A stretch of 64,000 nt of DNA from Pseudanabaena frigida (GTDB lineage Bacteria > Cyanobacteriota > Cyanobacteriia > Pseudanabaenales > Pseudanabaenaceae): contig QBML01000007.1 of the NCBI GenBank assembly GCA_003242085.1, positions 88,022 to 152,021 of the forward strand, given 5' to 3'. The notes below the pieces were generated by a model, which made no database searches, was not told the origin of the DNA, and saw only the letters and a program-made list of their open reading frames with translations. This document shows positions 27,161-36,733 of the stretch, piece by piece (positions within the stretch are counted from its first letter, which is position 1; every line of letters starts with the position of its first letter). The translations under genes were made by a program, and so were the position numbers.

Positions 27161-29242
27161 ATGCGGCAGTTTGCTCTAATAGCATGTAAATTCGGTGATT
27201 TACTAGTTGAGTTTGGTAGCCTCAAAAACGATGAGTTGGCGATCGCTGCCTACAAACTAGCGTTGCAAGTCTACAAGCGTGATACCTTTCCCGAACAATG
27301 GGCAAAGACACAGTGTAACTTGGCGAATGCTTACAAAAACTGCAAACAAGGTGGCTGGTCAAAGAGCTACGAACAGGCGATCGCTGCCTACGAAGAGGCA
27401 CTGCAAGTCTATATACGCGATACCTTTCCAGAAAAATGGGCTGACACCCAAAGACTTATAGCTCATGCCTATAGTAACTTGGCACTTATCTACAAACTGG
27501 AATGTCCAGAAAGCTACGACAAGATCATCTCTGCCTACGAAAAAGCGATCGAGGCAAATTCATTCGCACAGCGAGTCTATTCTTACAGCACCAGTAGAGA
27601 AAAATGGGCAGGGATAAGAGATATTATCGCTGTAGACAAAGAACAAGAGATCTTTGCTTACGAAAAGGCTTTGCAAATCTATACACGCGATGTCTACCCC
27701 GAAAAATGGGCAGAGCTACAATCTCAATTGGCGATTGCTTATAGATGTCGTATAAGAGGAGATAGTGCTGAGAATTGCGAACGAGCGATCGCCATTTATG
27801 GAGAGGTGTTACAAATATACAGGCGCGATCAATTTCCTGAAAAATGGGCAGACACTCAATTCTCATTAGCAATTGCTTATAGACTCCGTCAACGAGGAAA
27901 TCGAGCAGAAAACCTCGAACAAGCGATCGCTATTTGGGAACAGGTGCTGCAAGTCCATACACTTGAGGCTTTTCCAGAAAAATGGGCAAATGCACAATTT
28001 AACTTAGCCTATGAGTACAAACATCGGATACGAGGAGAAAAAGCAGAGAATATAGAACGCGAGATCGCTGCCCACAAACAGTCACTGCAAGGCTATACTC
28101 CAGCTTGCCTAAAATGGGCAAGAACGCAACATAGATTGGCAAGAGCTTACAATGAAAGAATTCGAGGAGAAAGATCAGAGAATATAGAGCACGAGATCGC
28201 TGCCTACGAAAAGTCTCTGCTAACATTTACCCGTAATACTTTCCCAGAGGATTGGGCACAAACGCAATATGAACTATCGATTTGCTACAAAAAACGCATT
28301 CGAGGCGAATTGGTAGAGAACCTAGAACAATCCATAGCAGCCTATGAATTGGCGTTGCAATTCTTTAAGAATGATGCCTCTAGTGCTGCCGATGCTACTC
28401 CAGAGAATTTAGCAATGGTGTATTGTAACTTAGCAAATGATTACAAAAACTTAGCGATCGCCTACCAGAGACGCATACGAGGAGAACCCGCTGAGAATAT
28501 AAAACGAGCAGAATCTGCTTGCGAACTTGCTATTTCTGCCTGCGAACAGCCATTGCAAGTCTATACATGCAATAACTTCCCAATCCAATGGGCAAATGTA
28601 CAGCATATCTTGGCGGTTGTCTACAGGAATCGTACAAGTGGAGATCGGATTGAGAATATAGAATTAGCTATAGCTGCGAGTAAAAAAGCACTGCAAGTCT
28701 ACCCCCACGATGACTTCCCCGAACAATGGGCAACCATGCAATATAACTTGGCAGTTATCTATTCTGAAAGCAATTGGGTACAAAATCTTGAAGATTCTAT
28801 CAAGACTTTTAGGCTAGCACTTGAAGTCAGGACTCCAGAATTCTTACCGATGGAAAGCCTCCAGACGGCATATAGTCTTGGAAATCTTGGTTTCAATAAT
28901 AATCTTCCAGAAATTGCTATTGAAGGTTACTCCATGTCTATTGTCGCCCTAGAAAAACTGCGCAGTCAATTTTTTGACCTCTTCCGAAACGAAGATATTA
29001 TTTCACAAGCAATTGAAGTATATGCCAACTTGGTTCAGGTATACATTGATCTTAGCGAAAGTGCGAAAGCTCTTGAGATCTGCGATCGCTTCAAAACAGT
29101 CGAACTTCTCATTATCCGCGAAATCTATCCGCAAGGCGATATCCCCCCAGAAATTATTACTGAACTAGATCGTAAGCGCAGAGCGATCGCTATTGCCGAG
29201 GAAAAACTTAATCAATTGGTAAATGATTCCTCACAATTTTGA
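27161..29242 (+). CDS. TPR-like repeat protein lacking a CHAT domain
   Basis: A 693-residue protein with about ten degenerate repeats of about 45-55 residues (core FPEKWADTQ, LAIAYRxRIRGE, AENIEQAIAAYE). Repeats of this kind form the N-terminal half of many cyanobacterial TPR-CHAT proteins, and the end here (ALEICDRFKTVELLIIREIYPQGDIP then ELDRKRRAI) is the linker that usually enters the CHAT domain. The gene stops there, at TGA, after LVNDSSQF, with no His/Cys dyad. It has no signal peptide. The stop is five bases from the stop of the convergent Hsp70 gene, so the 3' end may have been lost. Confidence 0.75.
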   Translation: MRQFALIACKFGDLLVEFGSLKNDELAIAAYKLALQVYKRDTFPEQWAKTQCNLANAYKNCKQGGWSKSYEQAIAAYEEALQVYIRDTFPEKWADTQRLIAHAYSNLALIYKLECPESYDKIISAYEKAIEANSFAQRVYSYSTSREKWAGIRDIIAVDKEQEIFAYEKALQIYTRDVYPEKWAELQSQLAIAYRCRIRGDSAENCERAIAIYGEVLQIYRRDQFPEKWADTQFSLAIAYRLRQRGNRAENLEQAIAIWEQVLQVHTLEAFPEKWANAQFNLAYEYKHRIRGEKAENIEREIAAHKQSLQGYTPACLKWARTQHRLARAYNERIRGERSENIEHEIAAYEKSLLTFTRNTFPEDWAQTQYELSICYKKRIRGELVENLEQSIAAYELALQFFKNDASSAADATPENLAMVYCNLANDYKNLAIAYQRRIRGEPAENIKRAESACELAISACEQPLQVYTCNNFPIQWANVQHILAVVYRNRTSGDRIENIELAIAASKKALQVYPHDDFPEQWATMQYNLAVIYSESNWVQNLEDSIKTFRLALEVRTPEFLPMESLQTAYSLGNLGFNNNLPEIAIEGYSMSIVALEKLRSQFFDLFRNEDIISQAIEVYANLVQVYIDLSESAKALEICDRFKTVELLIIREIYPQGDIPPEIITELDRKRRAIAIAEEKLNQLVNDSSQF

Positions 29243-29247
29243 TGCAC

Positions 29248-30852
29248 TTACATCAATTGTGCAACAGGAACGTTACTTAGTAAATTCTGTTTTGTTAATA
29301 AATCTAGAACGGTAATTCGCAAGGTGCGCTTTTCGTCAACTTGGAAGAGAACTTTAATGCGATCGCTTCCTGTTTGTCCTAGAGGATCGAGCTTAGCGAT
29401 CGCCTTGCTATTTTCATTGAGAATCTGTACTGCAACTTGTTTGCCATCTAAAACACGGGTAACAAGACGCTGATCTTCAAAATAAACTTCCACATTGGTT
29501 TCGCCCAGCTCACCGATGACTAGTTCAATACTAGGCTGTTCGGGAATAGATGCGCCAAGAGTAAGTTCGACTGGTTTTTCTAAGGGATAAGTCGCCCCAG
29601 ACTTCACAATTGTATGCCAGTTATGTTTTTTATATCTTTTATCCCAATAGCGAATCCCATAGCTGTGATAGAGAAAGTCTTTCAATTCCCAACCTTGCGA
29701 AATGGCTCCATGCGCGATCGCTTCAAATGGTTTGTCAGCCTTTACTTTTTCCGAAGGAAAATGTTTTAATGCCCATTGCTTCACAGCGGGGATTTGGGAG
29801 GTTCCACCGACGAGGAGAACTGCGTCAATTGTATCTAAGTCAATATTTTGGCGTAGAGCCTGTTGGCGAATGCGATCGAGGGCACTATCGAGATTGGCAA
29901 AAAATTTCTGTTGTTCAAGAATTTGATTTAACTGCGATCGCGTTAGGGTTAATTCATAGGATTCAAAAGTTTCATCATTAAAGTACACCTCAGTAGCAGA
30001 TTCGGCACTAGAAAGAGCGATTTTTAATCTTTCCGCTAAACGGGTTACCAGAGAATTTTTTGGTACTCCCAAGTCTTTATGGAAATAATCAATAATCCAA
30101 TTGTCGATGTCAATACCACCCAGATTCTGACCCGTTTTAGCAAGAACTTTAGCTGTTTGTGAGTTTTGATTATTATTTGATGTAGATGGATTTTTAATAG
30201 TGCGATCGCCCCATTTTAATAGAAATCCCAGAGGTGATTTAGGTTGATTGGATTCTGTTTGAAGTTGAGCAAAGGATAATTTCACTAGGGATAAATCTAA
30301 TGTTCCTCCACCAAAATCCACTACCAAAAGAGTTTCACCACCATCATTAATGCCATAGCCCAGCGCAGCAGCAGTTGGTTCATCGATGATTCGTACCTGA
30401 TTAACAGTTAGTTTTTCGCAGACTCCACCTAACCAATTACGATAGGACTCAAAACTATCCACGGGAGCTGTAAAAATTAGTGAGTCCACGTCAGGTAAGC
30501 GAGCAATAATGGACTTTAGGAACCATTCTCCCACTAGTTCAAATTCTATTTCTCGCCCATCAACTTCTGGCACAAACATCGACACATTAGAACCGATCGC
30601 TCTCTTAAAAGCCTTAAAAAATCTCTGTTCGCCTTTAGTGAGTTTGTTGTCTAAACCGCGATCGCTGACTTCCTGACCGATTAGCACTTGCTCTTTAACG
30701 GCATCCAGCACATAGACGAAGCTAGGAATTAGTGGTGGATTTTCGGCAATGAGGCTAGTGTAATCAGTTAATTTGACAGTTTCAATCTCACCATTTTCAT
30801 TAATCCTCGCAACAACAGTATTACTCGTTCCAAAATCGATCGCGTATTCCAT
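29248..30852 (-). CDS. Hsp70-family protein
   Basis: Actin-like ATPase of the Hsp70 class: phosphate-1 motif IDFGTSNT, phosphate-2 VVDFGGGTLDLS, the EPTAAALGYG connect segment and adenosine motif LVGGTSQIP. The ATPase domain covers about 1-365; the remaining 170 residues form a short substrate-like beta domain without the helical lid and C-terminal EEVD-like tail of DnaK, so it is a divergent family member rather than the main chaperone. It lies four bases downstream of nadC and is co-transcribed with it. Confidence 0.82.
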   Translation of the reverse strand: MEYAIDFGTSNTVVARINENGEIETVKLTDYTSLIAENPPLIPSFVYVLDAVKEQVLIGQEVSDRGLDNKLTKGEQRFFKAFKRAIGSNVSMFVPEVDGREIEFELVGEWFLKSIIARLPDVDSLIFTAPVDSFESYRNWLGGVCEKLTVNQVRIIDEPTAAALGYGINDGGETLLVVDFGGGTLDLSLVKLSFAQLQTESNQPKSPLGFLLKWGDRTIKNPSTSNNNQNSQTAKVLAKTGQNLGGIDIDNWIIDYFHKDLGVPKNSLVTRLAERLKIALSSAESATEVYFNDETFESYELTLTRSQLNQILEQQKFFANLDSALDRIRQQALRQNIDLDTIDAVLLVGGTSQIPAVKQWALKHFPSEKVKADKPFEAIAHGAISQGWELKDFLYHSYGIRYWDKRYKKHNWHTIVKSGATYPLEKPVELTLGASIPEQPSIELVIGELGETNVEVYFEDQRLVTRVLDGKQVAVQILNENSKAIAKLDPLGQTGSDRIKVLFQVDEKRTLRITVLDLLTKQNLLSNVPVAQLM

Positions 30853-30855
30853 AAC

Positions 30856-31755
30856 TTATTTAATCCGCATACTGATATCAAGCCAATGAGATCGCGTCAC
30901 CATTGCCGAAGTGGAAATGTAATCTATTCCTAGAGTTGCGATCTGAGCGATCGTATTGAGCGTAATATTTCCCGAAGCTTCAATTTTTGTATGGGGGCTG
31001 TGCTGACGGATGAGGGCGATCGCCTCACGCATCATTGACAATGGCATATTATCGAGCATTATTACATCCAGATTCAGCTGCATTGCTTCCTTTACTTGTA
31101 TGATTGACTCCGTTTCCACTTCAATGGACGTAGTAAAGGGAATGTTTTCTCGCACTCGCTGCACTGCTTCAGTGATACCTCCTGCCGCCGCAATGTGATT
31201 ATCCTTGAGCATCACTGCATCATCCAAACCATAGCGATGATTAATGGCTCCGCCGATGAATGTGGCATATTTTTCTAATAGGCGCATTCCTGGGATCGTT
31301 TTGCGGGTATCGACTAAGTTCGCTTTCGTCCCAGCGATCGCCTTGGTATATTCCGCCGTTGCACTGGCAATTCCCGATAATCGCATGACCAGATTTAAAG
31401 CAACTCTTTCACCCATGAGTAGTGTGTCGAGACTGCCATTAATTTCAGCGATCGGATCGCCAGATTTTACCGGCTTTCCGTCCTGTACGATCGCCAAAAA
31501 ATTTACAGACCGATCCAATAATTGAAATACTCTGGCAGCAATGGGTAACCCTGCAATCACACCGTCAGCCTTAGCTATCCATGCCGCTTTGCCAATAGGC
31601 GCATTACCATCTGGAAATAGACCACTGGTACTGCGATCGCCGCGTCCAATATCTTCGCGTAACCAGTCTTCAAGGAGCGGATCTAAAACTATAAAAGGAG
31701 GAAGCATTATGTTGATTTTTCGATAATTCGTAGAATCTTGGGGTTGAGCTATCAT
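30856..31755 (-). CDS. nadC: Nicotinate-nucleotide pyrophosphorylase (carboxylating)
   Basis: Quinolinate phosphoribosyltransferase, last step of the de novo branch to nicotinate mononucleotide. Signatures are LREDIGRGDRST, the MRLSGIAT-like LNLVMRLSGIAS, DTRKTIPGMRLLEKYA, GGAINHRYGLDDAVMLKDNH and EASGNI. The ATG at 31755 has AAGG upstream; the Met at 31707 (MLPPFIV) fits family N-termini equally well. It leads the nadC-hsp70 transcription unit. Confidence 0.92.
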   Translation of the reverse strand: MIAQPQDSTNYRKINIMLPPFIVLDPLLEDWLREDIGRGDRSTSGLFPDGNAPIGKAAWIAKADGVIAGLPIAARVFQLLDRSVNFLAIVQDGKPVKSGDPIAEINGSLDTLLMGERVALNLVMRLSGIASATAEYTKAIAGTKANLVDTRKTIPGMRLLEKYATFIGGAINHRYGLDDAVMLKDNHIAAAGGITEAVQRVRENIPFTTSIEVETESIIQVKEAMQLNLDVIMLDNMPLSMMREAIALIRQHSPHTKIEASGNITLNTIAQIATLGIDYISTSAMVTRSHWLDISMRIK

Positions 31756-31902
31756 TAACCTTAATTCGATCTCAATGGCTAGGAAAGTCTAATTTAAGAT
31801 CATGACAGTGCAACTCCTTAGGCATAAGTTTACGACACCGTCATATAATCTCATGCATAAATCTGGTGTTTGCTCACAGGGGGGATTGCCTCGAATTAAT
31901 TA

Positions 31903-33288
31903 ATGGAGAAATCCCAAAATAGTTCTCGACCGAACTACAATTTCCTCATGGATTTAGACAGTATTCTCAGCAAGCGTTATCACATTCAGCAATGTCTTGG
32001 GAGCGAGCAGGTTGGCGCGATCGCCTTATCAATTTATCTCGCCGAAAATTTAGAACTACCTGTCACGCCCAAGCCACTATGTGTGATTTATTGCTGGCAA
32101 GTAGCAGAGCAACTTGAGCATGAATTTGATCACAGGGCGATCGCCACAAAGCTTTATGAAATTGGGCAAAATTACACGCTAGCACCGAAAGTACAGGCTT
32201 TTTTCAATGAAGATGGCTATTACTGTTTGGTGAGGGAATATTTGGAAGGTTACGGCTATTTAGAAGAATTTAACAAAGAATTTAGCCAAATTACCCACGA
32301 TTTAAGCTTGTCTGATAATGCGGAAAAGGAACCCAAAAAATCCGATGTTTCTACACTGAAGGCTTTGCCCATCATGCAGTCTTTAGCGAAATCAATCGTG
32401 CGAATCCCGATTACTCTCAACCGTCGGCAATTGCTAATTAATACTGGCTCAGCGATCGCAGGCTTTACCTTCGCTCTATTTTTAGAAAAACTCAAGCCTC
32501 AACCCCAACCCCTTGTCATTGTTGAATCCCCCAAAGTTCCTGAACCACCACGCGATCCCATTAAGAGAGGTGACAAAGCCTTTCGTGACAATCTCGGTAA
32601 TAACATTTATATGGAAATGGTGCGAATTCCATCGGGTAAATTTGCGATCGGTTCGCCGTCTAATGAAGCTGGTAGACGTGAAAATGAATCGCCAATTTCC
32701 GAGATAAGCGTACCAGCTTTTTACATGGCAAAGTTTGCGGTTACTCAAGAACAATGGGTAGCGATTATGGGCAGCAATCCCTCAATGTTTCGTGAAAATC
32801 TACAAGCACCAGTGGAAAATGTTTCTTGGAATGAAGCACAGGATTTTTGTCGCAAATTAGCTGCCCGATCGCAGCATCTTTACCGTTTACCGAGTGAATC
32901 GGAATGGGAGTACACCTGTCGCGCAGGTACAAATACTGCCTACCATTTTGGTGATAGTCCTGCCCTACTAGCTGACTATGCATGGTTTGCAGATAATGCC
33001 AACAAGCGATCGCATCCCATCGGACAGAAAGTTCCAAATCCTTGGGGCCTATACGAAATGCATGGCGGTGTATGGGAATGGTGTGAGGACGTGTGGCACG
33101 ATAATTTTAATGGCGCACCTGCGGATGGATCGGCATGGGTAAGTGATGGCTACACCAGTCGGCGTGTGCGTAAAGGCGGCTCATGGAGCAACGAAGCGAG
33201 GTTATGTCGGGCGGCAAGTCGCGAATGGCATTGGCAAAGCGATCGCTATAACGACATTGGCTTTCGTGTTGCAATTTCTGCAAACTAG
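31903..33288 (+). CDS. FGE-sulfatase domain protein with pseudokinase-like N-terminus
   Basis: Three parts are visible. Residues about 15-135 resemble the N-lobe and hinge of cyanobacterial Ser/Thr kinases (LSKRYHIQQCLGS, then PLCVIYCW, then YYCLVREYLEGY) but the catalytic lobe (HRD, DFG) is absent. Next comes a linker and one membrane segment (about 175-195). Residues about 225-461 are an FGE/SUMF1-type domain (IPSGKFAIGSP, YRLPSESEWEY, WEWCEDVW, GFRVAI). The cysteine pair of true formylglycine-generating enzymes is not in the usual place (GGSWSNEARLCRAASRE has a single Cys), so a carbohydrate- or protein-binding use of the fold is more likely than oxidase activity. Confidence 0.8.
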   Translation: MEKSQNSSRPNYNFLMDLDSILSKRYHIQQCLGSEQVGAIALSIYLAENLELPVTPKPLCVIYCWQVAEQLEHEFDHRAIATKLYEIGQNYTLAPKVQAFFNEDGYYCLVREYLEGYGYLEEFNKEFSQITHDLSLSDNAEKEPKKSDVSTLKALPIMQSLAKSIVRIPITLNRRQLLINTGSAIAGFTFALFLEKLKPQPQPLVIVESPKVPEPPRDPIKRGDKAFRDNLGNNIYMEMVRIPSGKFAIGSPSNEAGRRENESPISEISVPAFYMAKFAVTQEQWVAIMGSNPSMFRENLQAPVENVSWNEAQDFCRKLAARSQHLYRLPSESEWEYTCRAGTNTAYHFGDSPALLADYAWFADNANKRSHPIGQKVPNPWGLYEMHGGVWEWCEDVWHDNFNGAPADGSAWVSDGYTSRRVRKGGSWSNEARLCRAASREWHWQSDRYNDIGFRVAISAN

Positions 33289-33312
33289 ACCAGCGAAGCT
33301 GGTCTAGTTTGC
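33280..33312. terminator. Hairpin terminator over the FGE-gene stop
   Basis: 15-bp perfect arms with a GCGAAGC apex; the left arm contains the TAG stop (33286-33288). Confidence 0.75.
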
Positions 33313-33367
33313 AATAAGCACCTAGCACTGTATATGCTTATTTCTAAGTAAGGCTCTAAACCCAAAT

Positions 33368-34153
33368 ATGAACGATAGTCAATCTGCGAATTCATCCGAT
33401 CGCCAAATTTCGCAACAACCGATCCTCGATGCACGTAACGTTGTAGCTGGGTATGTGGAGGGTGTAGACATATTGCAAGGTGCTAATTTAACAGTATATG
33501 AAGGCGAACTTGTTACTGTAATTGGCTCCAATGGAGCAGGTAAATCAACCTTAGCAAAAGCAATTTTTGGTCTTGTACCAGTACGATCGGGGGAAATATT
33601 ATTTGGCGATCGCAATCTCATCGGACTAAAGCCAGAACAAATTGTGCGCCTAGGGATTAGCTACGTCCCGCAGATCGCCAATGTATTTCCGTCTCTGAGT
33701 ATTTCTGACAATCTTGAGATGGGGGCTTACACCCGTGATGGCAATATCAAAGAACTTAAAGACAAGATTTACGAAACTTTTCCAGTATTAGCGAAACGTC
33801 GCAATCAGAGAGCGGGAACGCTGTCTGGTGGAGAGAGGCAAATGCTAGCAATGGGACGGGCACTAATGCTGGAGCCAAAGCTATTGATCTTAGATGAACC
33901 ATCCGCCGCTTTATCGCCAATTTTAGTGCAAGATATTTTTAATTTAATTCAAACGATTAATCAATCGGGAACATCCATCATTTTGGTGGAACAAAATGCG
34001 CGGAAGGCTCTAGCGATTGCCGATCGTGGTTATGTCATGCATTTGGGTAAGGATGAATTTACAGGTAAGGGCTCAGATTTATTAAACGATCCTGAAGTTG
34101 CGGAGTTATATTTGGGTATGGGCAATTTTGGCAAAATTGCGCCCAGTTCTTAG
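33368..34153 (+). CDS. livF: ABC transporter ATP-binding protein LivF
   Basis: Second ATPase of the HAAT importer (NatE type). Walker A is GSNGAGKST, signature LSGGERQMLAMGRALM, Walker B LLILDEPSAAL and H-loop VEQNARKAL. The sequence SLSISDNLEMGAY is typical of LivF. It stands 6 kb from livG with unrelated genes in between, so the operon is split. Confidence 0.9.
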   Translation: MNDSQSANSSDRQISQQPILDARNVVAGYVEGVDILQGANLTVYEGELVTVIGSNGAGKSTLAKAIFGLVPVRSGEILFGDRNLIGLKPEQIVRLGISYVPQIANVFPSLSISDNLEMGAYTRDGNIKELKDKIYETFPVLAKRRNQRAGTLSGGERQMLAMGRALMLEPKLLILDEPSAALSPILVQDIFNLIQTINQSGTSIILVEQNARKALAIADRGYVMHLGKDEFTGKGSDLLNDPEVAELYLGMGNFGKIAPSS

Positions 34154-34326
34154 ATTCATAGCGCAACCTCAAAACTCCAAAGAGAGTTGCAAAATGGAGA
34201 TCGCTATAGTAATCATCGGAAACTAAGAGATGTCTGATACATCGCGATCGCCTGTCTTATCGATAGACTATGTAATAGCAGCAGTGTTTACTATCTAAAA
34301 ATCAAGGCTTGTTGTAGAGGAATTCA

Positions 34327-35844
34327 ATGACGGTGACAGAGGTGAAGCTTTCGCTTGATGATTTAACAAAGGCGCAGGTGTATTTGCAGCAATTAGGTCT
34401 ATACGATGGTGAAATTGATGGCACTTATGGCAAGTTAACCGAAGCTGCTTTTGTGCAGTTTGCCAACGCCCTAAACATCGATACAATTTTGGATGCTAAT
34501 TCGCAAGCCATTACCAATAATCTCTTACAAATGCCTGCGGTGGTCAAGTATTTGCTAAAAATCGTCGGAGAAGGCGATCGCTTATCGCAAAAATTCACCA
34601 ACTCTCAGCGTATTTTTGTGAATATGGGGCAAGCAGACTCACAGCATCTCGGCTTTCTCGATCGTGGTGTAAATGGTTGCGTGGCAGGCAAGATGAAAAG
34701 CCTACCAAGCCGCAACTTCGCGGCATCACCGCTCCTAAACCATATACCTAGCTACGCCGATCGCCTTGCGAGTTTGCCTGACGGTGTAAATGTAGTCTCC
34801 TATGGTGAGGTGGCTATGCTTGCGGGCTCTCAGGTGCGGGTAAGATTTCTCCCTTATCCCGCAATCAATGAAATCCCTAACATTGAAAATATTGGCTTAG
34901 AGTTCCTCGATGACAGCATTCAGGAGGCTTGCATCTGCATCGGTAGTATGGTGAATGGACAGATGCTGTCCCGCTGGATTGGGCGTAATCCACTACGAAA
35001 TGTACAATTTTGGAGTTCTACGAAAATTTTGCCCTTGCTCTACACAATTTGTAAAGCTAACCTAGCAGAGCCAAATCAACCAATCGAATTCTGCGCGATC
35101 GCCGATTCTAATGGTAGTCAACCATCGCGATCGTTTGAAGAAATGGCACAGCGCATTTGCAACTATGATGAATCTGAGGGTATGACTTCAAACGCCCTAG
35201 CCGCAATGTTTAAGCAATTTGCGACACCCTTAGAATTGCAGACTTGGCTGAAGCGCATCACAGGCAATAAAAATCTCACTTTTCTGGGTCGCTATGGCGA
35301 AAAGCCTTATATTGAAATGCCAATTTTGCTTGATTCTACAGGTAAAAATATTGTCAGTCCTTCGAAAGATCCGCATCGTGGCGATAATTTAATTTCTGCT
35401 TACGATCTAACCCGCATAGTTTCCCAAATTTCATGGCATCGCCACATCCCACCTACTAATCGTTTACCTGCTGCCCAGTGGCATAGCTTAACTAGTTTGA
35501 TTACCGCTATGGGATATGACACTGCTAGATACGCAGATGCCGCGATCGCAGCTTTAGGATTGCAATATTTTATTGGCGATCCCGTGGTCATATCCAAAAT
35601 GGGATTTGGTTACAGCGACCAACGTAAATGCTCGGAACTTACCTACACAGCTTGTATTCAATTTGTCGATCGCCTTGCTACTTCGCACGATCTACCATTA
35701 CCAAAGCTCCGATCAATAAATATGACTTTACGAGCTGTCCTCGATCTTAAAAATCCCGATCGCGAGGCTTTGGAACTTGATTCCAGAATGGCTGCTACAG
35801 TTACTGAAATTTTGCGTAGGATTGTAACAGAAGAGCTAATCTAG
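34327..35844 (+). CDS. Peptidoglycan-binding protein with serine-hydrolase-like SxxK motif
   Basis: The first 60 residues form a PG_binding_1-like helical bundle (AQVYLQQLGLYDGEIDGTYG, with the typical Gly-Asp turn). The remaining 440 residues contain WSSTKILPLLYT, an SxxK candidate like that of penicillin-binding proteins and beta-lactamases, and later YSDQRK and LTYTACIQF. No signal peptide is visible. The similarity to serine hydrolases rests on short motifs, so the enzymatic role is a guess. Confidence 0.5.
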   Translation: MTVTEVKLSLDDLTKAQVYLQQLGLYDGEIDGTYGKLTEAAFVQFANALNIDTILDANSQAITNNLLQMPAVVKYLLKIVGEGDRLSQKFTNSQRIFVNMGQADSQHLGFLDRGVNGCVAGKMKSLPSRNFAASPLLNHIPSYADRLASLPDGVNVVSYGEVAMLAGSQVRVRFLPYPAINEIPNIENIGLEFLDDSIQEACICIGSMVNGQMLSRWIGRNPLRNVQFWSSTKILPLLYTICKANLAEPNQPIEFCAIADSNGSQPSRSFEEMAQRICNYDESEGMTSNALAAMFKQFATPLELQTWLKRITGNKNLTFLGRYGEKPYIEMPILLDSTGKNIVSPSKDPHRGDNLISAYDLTRIVSQISWHRHIPPTNRLPAAQWHSLTSLITAMGYDTARYADAAIAALGLQYFIGDPVVISKMGFGYSDQRKCSELTYTACIQFVDRLATSHDLPLPKLRSINMTLRAVLDLKNPDREALELDSRMAATVTEILRRIVTEELI

Positions 35845-35939
35845 AAATCTGTGCAGCAATCATTGGGTTGAAAACGCGCAAAACCGCACTTAAGTTCTGG
35901 AGCGTCAAGTTATCAGGTCATGCAGGATTGGGATACATA

Positions 35940-36692
35940 ATGCAAAATAAACGCACGTTATCTGCTGTAGGTCTATGGTGGCGATGGGTACTTGCTACGT
36001 TAGTAGGTGCAGTAATCGGCTATGCCTTTGGAATTGCTGCTTGTATAGCGGGTGTAAATTACTTAAGCGATCGCTTGATCGATTTGAAGATTTGCCATAC
36101 AGGTTTTGGAAGCCTTACCTGTGCTGTCGCAACTGGCATTGTTTGTGGTTCGCTCTTCGTCGGTGTATTCGTCGGATTAATGCAATATGTGGTGCTACGG
36201 CGGTTTCTTAAAGCACCTGCATGGTGGATTTTAGCTAGTACGTTTGGCTGGACATGGGTTGGGTTTGCTGCTACGAGTTTAGCCTATACAGCCCAATTTG
36301 GATTTGTGATGAATGCCGATGGTTCTTTTGCTGAAAACAATATTATTGGTCGTATTCCGCTACTAGTGACTAATTCTCTATGGCTAGTCTTATCAGGATT
36401 TTTACTAGGAGTTCTCCAATGGCTAGTTATCTGGAATGGAAGAAATATTAAACGTCCCGATCGGCGATCGTTTTTGTGGATTATAGTTAATGCTGTTTTA
36501 GCAGCATTTGTGGCGATCGCGATTATGGCAATTTTTCGAGGTCGGGGGAGTTTATATGGAATTCTCTTATTTTTTATAGAATTTACGCCTTTTTATGCCA
36601 CGATCTCTGCGGCAACTCTCGTCAAAATGCATCTACACCAATCACCCAAAAAACCAGAGCGGCAAGAATTATTTCTTACTTCGGATGAATAG
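35940..36692 (+). CDS. Polytopic membrane protein of unknown function
   Basis: About six hydrophobic helices; the recurring QYVVLRRFLKAPAWWI and LQWLVIWNGRNIKRPDRRSF segments show internal twofold similarity (a VLRR/WN-basic-W pattern after a GLMQ/GVLQ turn). Such tryptophan-rich tandem proteins are frequent in cyanobacteria with no assigned role. I chose ATG 35940; a TTG at 35868 would add 24 unhydrophobic residues without a ribosome site. Confidence 0.6.
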   Translation: MQNKRTLSAVGLWWRWVLATLVGAVIGYAFGIAACIAGVNYLSDRLIDLKICHTGFGSLTCAVATGIVCGSLFVGVFVGLMQYVVLRRFLKAPAWWILASTFGWTWVGFAATSLAYTAQFGFVMNADGSFAENNIIGRIPLLVTNSLWLVLSGFLLGVLQWLVIWNGRNIKRPDRRSFLWIIVNAVLAAFVAIAIMAIFRGRGSLYGILLFFIEFTPFYATISAATLVKMHLHQSPKKPERQELFLTSDE

Positions 36693-36733
36693 ATTTCAGC
36701 ACCTCGTCTCAGATTGTTATAGTTAAAGAATTA

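Noticed and set aside
31903..33288. True formylglycine-generating enzyme for a sulfatase
   Set aside because: The active cysteine pair is not in place and no sulfatase gene is nearby.
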